Positions 56,406-64,000 of a DNA stretch of 64,000 bases are shown here, piece by piece (positions within the stretch are counted from its first letter, which is position 1; each line of letters starts with the position of its first letter). Source of the stretch: Aquanectria penicillioides (Eukaryota > Ascomycota > Sordariomycetes > Hypocreales > Nectriaceae); assembly GCA_003415625.1 (NCBI GenBank), contig PYIU01000006.1, forward strand, positions 2,232,001-2,296,000, in the 5' to 3' direction. The notes below the pieces were generated by a model. That model was not told where the DNA came from. It ran no database searches and worked only from the letters and a program-made list of their open reading frames with translations. The position numbers and the translations under genes are program-made.

Positions 56406-57709
56406 ATGAAGCATCTCATATTCGTAGGAGCATGCTACTTGGACACAATCTTGAGGAACGTCGTCACGGAAACCCATCCACAAAGACCTACACGACGCAA
56501 AGCCTGACTCACGTTTCTAGTGTTCCCTTCTTCCCTCCGAGGATTCAAAACTGCGGGCCACTTCGCTCAGCATCCGACGTGGGGGTAATTGTCCCAACTC
56601 CATTGAAGTCCTTGAGCAGCTGCTGGCTGAACAGGATGCCGTCAAGCCATACCTGGTCTCGTGTCTACCCAAGGCTTCGTCGCAGGCCACACGACGCATT
56701 GTCGCCTCCTTTGGCCCAAATTCAGAGCTCGACTTCCGCCACTGCATCCACCGTGAGGCGAGCATCGAAGCCGCGAGCAGTTACATTATACGCAGCCTGG
56801 AGTCCGGGAGCCGCACCCTCGTCAACTACAATGACCTTCCCGAGATGACCACCGAGGAGTTCGAGCCAATCGCAAGAAGCTTTAGCCCGGACCAACAGAC
56901 TTGGTGGCACTTCGAAGTGAGTGTCCAGTTCGCACAAGGTGACATCTCTGGACTTGTGAAGGTGTCAAGCTGACATGGCACCGGTCGGCAGGGACGGATC
57001 CCTGATACAACTCTCAGATGCATCCGCCTCCTGCGCGATGTGCTACCAAACGCCCAAATCAGTGTCGAGGTAGAGAAACCAGAACGAGAAGGACTCCCGG
57101 AACTGGCCGCAGAGGCTGATGTCGTCTTCTACTCGCGTAGCTGGGCCGAGGTATGGGATTCCGAGCGATTTTCCAACTTTACAACCGGATGTACCTGACA
57201 CCAAAGCATAGGGACGGGGCCACAAATCTGCCGAGTCTTGTCTACGGACTGAGGCACTTGAGAAGGCGTAAGCCTGAGTTGCTTGCTGAGGTGATGGCTG
57301 ACTGATTCTAAATAGGTCACTGGCACTGTGTACTTGGGGTGCAGACGGAGCCGCTGGGTTGTCTCGGCCTGCATGCGAGTATATTCGTTGCCTAGCCAGA
57401 GACGAGACTGGAGGGGCAATTTCAGTGGTTGAGTATGTTCCCACCATTTGACCATGTGCATCGACGCCCTTGGTGGTCAAGGATCGTGGAACTTGCCATA
57501 ACTAACATCATCGTCCGAGATATAGTGCAGTAGGGGCTGGGGACACGTTTATCGCAGGAATGTTATACGGCCTTGTATGCCATGCCGATGATTGGAGCAC
57601 CAGGCAGAAACTCAGGTTTGCTGTCCGTCTGGCCACTCTCAAAGTGCAACGAGAGGGGTTTGCGAAGCTCGGGGCAGACATGCTTGGGTGTGTGTGTGAT
57701 GAGGTTTAG
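56406..57709 (+). CDS. PfkB-family carbohydrate kinase (ketohexokinase-like)
   Basis: A six-exon gene: 56406-56459, 56521-56916, 56992-57150, 57212-57267, 57316-57432 and 57526-57709. All phases fit and give 321 residues. It starts MKHLIFVGACYLDTIL, continues EDSKLRATSLSIRRGGNCPN (substrate-binding GGN region), LVSCLPKASS, SYIIRSLESGSRTLVNYND, WWHFEGRIPD, ISVEVEKPERE and ADVVFYSRSWAE, and reaches the catalytic AVGAGDTFIAGMLYG, whose Asp is the expected base. This is the ribokinase/ketohexokinase fold; it phosphorylates a sugar with ATP. The true substrate is unknown. The exon 1/2 junction (LRN then CSLLPSED) is odd; see findings. Confidence 0.88.
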
Positions 57710-60700
57710 CCTGGTTTCTGTTGCTAAGCGGCTCAGTCGGTAAATATCATGGGGGTTGATCCAGGTACACTCGTCAGTTTATCGGAAATGGTGGGCCAGT
57801 GGAACGGATGTGAGCCAAGGGTGCAGCAAAGACTGAGACAACACCAAAGGGAGTCACTCATGGCTTACAGCGGCTGCCGCCTAGTAGTCACTGATCTGTG
57901 AAGGGTGAGACCGGGGTCAAGGGGTTGGCTGTGTGTGGGGGGGGGGGGACGAGAACAGGCGGTGAAAATGGGTATCAGGACGGTCGCCACATGAGGAGGG
58001 AAGGGGCCGGCTTTGGTGTGACGGTGTTGGAGTCAAATGACGGCAGACTTTAGATGCACACACTATTGCCGCCTTCTTGAGACCCACAGGGCCATTTTTG
58101 CATCTTCAGGCTCCCGGCTACTGCTGGTGTTGTGGTGATGCGGAAGGATGCATGGTTGGGTCGGGCAAAGATGCAAGACAGGACGGACATTCTCCACGCG
58201 TGTTGGGCTGCATGCAAGCGACTAGTCGAAAAGCCTCTCTCCCGGCGACGGACTGTCGACAGACCCGACACCAGGGCACTCAGGCCAACAGAGATAACCA
58301 ACGCAGCAAAGGAAAGACCATCTGATAGAGAGGGGAGCGAGGCGCAGTAGAGTTGTTTTTCGACCTGCCTGACACTAACTCCTGAATGCAAGACTGTGAC
58401 AATGTGACGGAAGGCCACAGAGGGGTATGTGGACGCGAAATTGGACCGGTCACATAGGTTGTCATGGTTGAAAACAAGCAGGTCCTTCTTCTGACCTGCC
58501 TGAATCCCTCGAAAGGGGTTCCACTAGACTGAGAGATCGGATCATGTTTGACTTTGTGCCGTGGAGGCCGGAATCCACCAAGGCGGTGCTACATCCGCAT
58601 GGTGGACGAGGGGTGTGGAGGGCGGGCAGGAGAAAAGAAACGAAAGCAGAAACAACACATCGAGAAGAGTATTTCGTCACGACAATGAGGCTAACCATGA
58701 CAGGAAGGGAGCGAGGGTGGTTTGATGGGCGACATCTTACCTGGCATGTGGAGCCAAGGATGGATGACCGTCAGGAGCTGGAGGTAACAACCATCAATCA
58801 AGTGGACAGGCTTGCACGGCGCAAAAAAAAGCCAACCGGGTGGCTTCAGACCAAGCCAGGACCACGGTGTTGACTCGCCGCAAAACGCCGGGGCTGCAAG
58901 TCTATCTCGGTACAGGAAGACAGCGCTGAATGACGGTCGCCAAAGAATGCGCCCTAAAAAAGGACCTTGGACCCTCAGACAGAACTGAAGGAAAAGGGGT
59001 TTGCTGAGAAGGGGAGGGGTTATTCCAATACTCATGTTCGAGAGATGCCCAGTCAGCTATGAACAGTCGGCGAATGAGACACCGTGGGCCTAGTAAAGGG
59101 GGTCAGCAGATTAGTGCGGACCTTGCGGACACGGAGGTCGAGCCTTCGCGGCAGCTGTGGGAAGTGGCTGAACTTTGGCCCGCCCTAGACGTTCCGATCG
59201 GTATGGGGCTTCGGGCGGAGGAGCGGCGCCCTCTCGACCTGTCTTCGGCCGGGGGACTCCACAATAATCGTCAGGGCTACGCCGCAGGAGGAAGAGTGGG
59301 AGTGGTGGTGGTGGTGGTGGTGGTGACCAGGCACGTCCCGCACCCAGGTAGCCTCTGATCACCCGAGCGTACTAAAAATGTCTCAGGGCGGAGGCATCCT
59401 CGTTTGTATGGAGTCAATCCTTGTTAGTGTACTGCCGTCGCATCTACAGTACCTTGTCCCTTAAAGTTCAAGTGTATTGGGATGAGGGTTGCACTCAGTT
59501 CCGTAAGTATTGGGCTTTGCATTTGATGATAAGGTCTCGCTTGATGCCGTGCCTGGGGAGGATATGCCTGCTTATGGGTAAATCACAGCCCGAGCCCGTA
59601 AGGTCTGAGGAAATGGGCCTGGGAATTCCACACATCCCTGACTGTATGTGGCAAGAGGGAGGAGGAGCAGCAGGAGGAGGAGGGTTTCTTGCGTAACAGG
59701 CCTGATCACTCTGGTCGCTGCTGGCTCCTCCTCTGAAGATGAATGATGGGGCACATCGGTGTCGATGCGCCCCAGGACCTCCCGTGTCATAGCCTGTCTT
59801 TGGAGATTGGATTTGCAGAGGGTCCAATCAAAGGGGGACTTGCAAAAAGCAATACCAACGGTCGAGTCCCTTGCTTGTCGAGGCCTCAAGGCCCAATGGT
59901 TGCAAAAAGTCCCCAGCCTTCGGCGCATGGCCATCCTCCGTTACCTGCGCCAGGGGACCTCATTCCATAGGCGGCACGAGCACACGGCCCCACCGAGCAG
60001 GGTGAAGACTTCAGAGCGGACAGCGTTGAGCATCCATTCAGTTCAGTAAAGGTGTGGGGGTTGAGGATGCAGGATGCAAGCAGCCTGGTGGAGTGCGATG
60101 GATTTATCGGCCACCCGGGCTGGTGGTGGGCACGCGGCGGCTAAGACCAGCCGGGCTTGGCTAAACACCCATGGCCACTACCGTGACGAGTCATGGTGCC
60201 CACGAGTGACCGGATGTGAGGAGACAACGAGGTCATCAATAGCTCCAGTGTCTGGAAGAAGACACCTGCATGATCACAACTTCTCGCATGCCGGTGCATG
60301 ATGCGGTGGCAGATGGTGGCCAGCCATGGCGGCGAAGCCGGGGCCATCGGAAACCAGGCGGCGAATCTTGCTTGCATGGGGCATCCAGAGTCTGGGACAT
60401 GGCCGGTGGACGGGGACTTACGCGCGATCCCCAGTCCTTTCACTCCACCCTGGTCACTCATGTCCAGATGATGCCAAACAGGCCTTGAATCTGCACGAGC
60501 ACGAATCTCCATGCTGTGTGTACGTACTGGGCCCATGGCAGCGGTTTTGCAAGGTGGTACCCGCCACGCGTTTGGAGCTTAGCGTAGGGGTGACGGCACA
60601 TTCCAGGTTCCAGGGTCTGATCATCTCCGAGCCAATCCTTCAAAGCGATGAAGCATGCCCATCCAGCTGGCCACCAGCAGCATCGTCGTCATTATCCTTG

Positions 60701-61101
60701 GGGCCACTGCGCTGAGACCCCTCTTGTTTCTCGGATAGTAGATTTGATGACAATAATACTTGAATGAGGTCAACTACACGCGGGGTACGGATGTGTGGAT
60801 TTCTGAAGACGCGGTACATGCTGTTAGTGTGTATGGAAGAATCGATATTGATGGGGATGACTTGTGCTAAAGCACAGCCAGAGAGCAAGCTCTTCGCCCA
60901 AAAATTATATTGGGCTCGGACTGTGGCTTCGACCACTCCTTCTTTTTGTCTTCCTTGATGACTCCCGCGACACCGAGGCATGGAAATCCCTGTCAAGTTT
61001 TTTGGTCTCATCTCACACCTCCCTCACCCTTGTTAAACTGGGACGTCGTAGTTCCAGCCCCCTCTCGCAATGGGCCTGGACGTTCTGGGTAGCGTGGTCT
61101 G
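57710..61101. other. gene-poor DNA, 3.4 kb
   Basis: No domain recognised. A frame at 60640-61011 (minus) has a protein-like stretch (KEGVVEATVRAQYNFWAKS, HTNSMYRVFRNPHIRTPR), but two other frames of the same DNA look equally plausible. A (GTG)8 tract lies at 59302-59325, and G11 at about 57940. Confidence 0.4.
59302..59325 (+). repeat. (GTG)8 microsatellite
   Basis: Eight GTG units in gene-poor DNA. Confidence 0.9.
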
Positions 61102-62102
61102 TCATACCGTCAAGTCTTTGATCCCTGGTTGCGCGCCGTCCCCAGAACGGACAATAATGGCATGGGTCTCAATTAAGCGACCAATGAACTCTGCTGGGAA
61201 TTGAGAGGCTTGTGATGGCGGAAATTCTGTTCTGTCACTAGAGGAGTGTGTCCGAGCAAGGCATTTACTTGGCTTAGCAAAGCGATCCAATTTGATACAG
61301 TTGCAAACATCGTGTGTCTCTCGGTCGTACATACCCATTCTTTGAAGGCATGAGGATCGTGTCGCTAGTTTGGTCGTCATTCTAGGTGCTATTTCTACAG
61401 TATCGAGTGATGGTATTGTCACCGGTAGATGTGGCAAACATGCGGACCGAGACCAAACGGATGCATCACCCTTTAGCACCTCGAAATCATCGGGATCCGC
61501 AGTTACATCGACAATGCTTTTGAAGCTCCATATCAACCTGGGTTTGGTTTTGGTCAGGAGATGTACGAAGTCGGGGATGTGGCCGCGCGGAATGAAGGAA
61601 TGGATGCCTCTGCACAACGCGACAAGTCAATGAATCATGGCAAAATTTGGATCCTCATCCACTTGCTCAGTTACCAATCCAATGTCGATCATCAACGAAA
61701 GGGGTCGCGCTACCTGAGGGATGATGCATGGCTGAGGAAAAGACTGTTGGGGGGTTTACGTTGACAAACTGCGGCGCGTGCATAAGGCAACTCGTCTGGG
61801 GCAGGGAACCAGCTTTCCTGCAAACCCGAGAAGCTAGCTTCAAAGAGACGCACGTCGCACGTCCTTGGCGTGGCCAGTGGGAGGGTTGCGAGGATGGATG
61901 CCCGCAGTCTGGCTCTCGGTGACACACGAGGACCTTACTTGCCCAGTTTGTCTTGGATGAAGGGTGCTGGGAGAGAAGCGACCTCGGATGTACGTACAGT
62001 ATATTTCGAACGCACTGCTTATTGTCGCAAGGGCGCTCCTTTGTTTTTAGGATCGGCGTCCAGCAAGCCCAAGCATAGGAATGGTGGTGATTGATGTTGC
62101 AT
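61102..62102 (-). pseudogene. possible four-exon unrecognised gene with an early stop
   Basis: Exons 62102-61939, 61833-61714, 61609-61335 and 61193-61102 join with GT..AG introns (105, 104 and 141 nt) and perfectly matching phases, for 217 codons. Protein-like pieces include EVASLPAPFIQDKLGN, FPAPDELPYARAAVC, IHSFIPRGHIPDFVHLL, KPRLIWSFKSIVDVTADPDD and FIGRLIETHAIIVRSGD. I do not recognise a family. A TAA at 62021-62019 (codon 28) interrupts exon 1; CAA to TAA would explain it. No GT lies between the ATG and that stop, so either the gene is broken or its real 5' exon is elsewhere. Chance assembly of exons is not excluded. Confidence 0.35.
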
Positions 62103-64000
62103 GGTTTTGGGTAGGTCCTAGGCTGTGTCGCTGACGGTTAAGCCAAGCTGTAACCCCACCAAAAGCAGAATTTGTGCCTCGTTTGCGAAGAAGGGTTTAA
62201 GACGCTATGGATGCTTTGAATCCATGCCCAATTCGTGAGGCATGTCGGCGCCGAGCCCGTCGCCGTCTCATGTGAAGTCAAGCCAGGGAGTGGGAGTCAG
62301 CGTGGTAGTGAAGACAGCATCCGTGGTCGATGTGTCGCGAGAGGCATTTTGTATGACCAGGCCGTTTGTGACAGTCGAATCGCCTAATACCCACCAGTTG
62401 TGATAGGCAGATGTGATACGAGGGACATGTCCTGAGAACGGGCAAAGCGAACAAGCAAAGCAACATGAGATGTGGTGCGCCAGGGATGAGTGTTGAGAGT
62501 TGTGTTGTGCGTGGGTGCTGGCTAGCTGAATACAATCACATGGTGACTCCGTCGGGGCGCATTCGCGACTCGGGGCGTCACACAGCACTGCAAGGAGTTG
62601 CTGCGGGTTTGCGATCAGCAAGGAAGCCCCCGCGCGTGTAGTCCATGCCGAATGGTGAGACTTAAGGCCGAGAGCCAGTTTGGGTCGGAAATGGACACTA
62701 TTGGCATCCACGAGACGCCGATGCCCAAGTACCTAGGTAGGTAGGCTACCCGTGCCTGGCCCTGGGCCTGTACCTGTGCCTGTGCTTGTGCCTGCTACTT
62801 GTTTCTAATGGCATGCTACTGGCTGGAGGTCAGGACACGAGGCGCCCGTAGTTGGGCGGGCCACGGTGAGTCGGACCAAAGACGCCATGCGATTTAGCGT
62901 AGGATTACAGTAGCGCAGTTCCGTGTTTGTGTGCTGCGTGCTCGCTGAGATGAGACTTGGGCGAAGCTGCAAGCGCTGAGCTGAGCTCATTGATCTAGAC
63001 TGAGCCGAGCGTTCTGTGCTGGCTGTGCCCTGATCAACTTTCGTAAGCATTCGAGTGGCTCCATGCATCGTGGTAGTCGGCATCATAATGGATATGGCTG
63101 GGCAGGCACCGAAACCCGAAGACCGTGCTGCAATGAATGCACAAGCCCTGCTATTCTACCACAGAACCCGTCAGCAGCCCGAGTGTAATGTCTGTTGCAT
63201 TTGAAGATCATCTGCAATGTCGTACTCTATTGGTGTGGACGATGACGATAATGCCGCTTCCTGTGCAGGCGTCGTCATGCTTGCTGCGCTGAGACGAACG
63301 AGGGAGCTGTGCTACCATCCGGCACATCCCAGAGTCCGATAACCACCAGCCTTCAAGTGTTTGGCAAAGTGGTGTGCCCCGCCGGGACACACACACACAC
63401 ACACAAACACACACACCCAGAAGCTCACACCCATGTGCACGCACATGCTCAGATTATTGATACATGAGTACAATTTTGGATTCTGTCCTAACAGGTCTAG
63501 GGACATAGGTTGGGAACAGGTGGAAGGGGGGGGGGCCACCAACAGACCCGGCTGACGAGGACTCTCAATCCGTGGCCGCCCGATGGCCAAACACGGACAG
63601 CTGGCTGCATTGCATGTTGGTTGAAATGAAGGCCCGAGGCATGAGAGTGGGCGGACTGCGGTAAGAAGTGATGAACTGGACTAAAAATTGACCACCGAGT
63701 CAGCCAAGAAGGGAGTGACGCCGCTGGTGGCGCAGTGGAACAGCCCCTGTATGGTGTCTGATCCAGCGGACGATCAGAACATTTCAGAGGCGAGCCGGCG
63801 CCTGGTGCCCCTAACAGGCGACTGACCCCAGTGATAGTCGGATGTGCTAGGCGGCATAGCCCATTCTCTCTGCCTCAGTGGACAACAGGTAAGGTAGGAG
63901 GGCAGGTTTCCAAGGGTGGCCCAGCCGCGCCAGACCCTGCCAGGACACCGGGCCACGTACCTCCTGGGCCCTCGTACTGGTTTTACGGCGGCGACGGTCA
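62103..64000. other. right-end DNA, no gene supported
   Basis: The minus frame 62711-62268 ends in a protein-like stretch (YHNWWVLGDSTVTNGLVIQN) but has no splice partners I can defend. It also contains the (AC)n tract at 63387-63418. A partial gene may start beyond the right edge. Confidence 0.4.
63387..63418 (+). repeat. (AC)n microsatellite
   Basis: About 15 AC units with one AA interruption. Confidence 0.9.

Noticed and set aside
56048..56848. 266-codon open frame
   Set aside because: It overlaps exons of the PfkB kinase in a different frame and has no protein-like features. It is a shadow.
63725..63745. tRNA A-box-like TGGCGCAGTGGAA
   Set aside because: No GGTTCGA-type B box downstream and no cloverleaf.

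Overview
The window looks like nuclear DNA of a filamentous ascomycete, most probably a Sordariomycete and perhaps Hypocreales. Genes carry short introns (about 45-140 nt) with GT..AG ends and CTAAC/CTGAC-like branch sites. Several products are typical of the group: the Ndt80-like regulator VIB-1/XprG, the STRIPAK subunit FAR11/HAM-2, a GRG-1/CCG-1 peptide and a Fot/pogo transposon. The family calls are read by eye from the translation; no search was run.

Layout, left to right. A partial unidentified gene may lie at the left edge (minus). Then come CENP-I/Mis6 (+), a CAF16-type soluble ABC ATPase (-) divergent from the DNA polymerase delta B-subunit (+), a nuclear-looking 611-residue protein (-), CENP-S/MHF1 (-), a four-TM MARVEL-like membrane protein (+), FAR11/HAM-2 (-), a DUF2011-type basic protein (-), a short unrecognised spliced gene (-) and vib-1 (-). 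About 9 kb with almost no recognisable coding sequence follows upstream of vib-1. After it lie an RWD + RBR E3 ligase (-), a dolichyl-diphosphatase (+), a seven-TM fungal membrane protein (-), a 2.0-kb Fot/pogo element with an inactivated transposase (-), a grg-1-like gene (+), L-serine dehydratase (-), an EXPERA/EBP protein (-), NAD kinase (-), a six-exon PfkB sugar kinase (+) and a possible decayed or unrecognised gene (-). Both ends and the middle are gene-poor, with many microsatellites.

The genes are mostly unrelated housekeeping or developmental loci, not an operon or secondary-metabolite cluster. Two inner-kinetochore proteins (CENP-I and CENP-S) lie 6.5 kb apart. I found no convincing novel defence system, CRISPR, rRNA or tRNA.

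The most useful pattern is technical or evolutionary. At least four otherwise well-preserved genes (FAR11, RBR ligase, dolichyl-diphosphatase, serine dehydratase), and probably a fifth small gene, each need exactly one extra base to stay in frame, usually beside a short C/G run. That points to single-base deletions in the assembly, although true frameshifts are not excluded. Several genes here are split over exons too short to stand out as long open frames; they were reconstructed by matching splice sites and phases.
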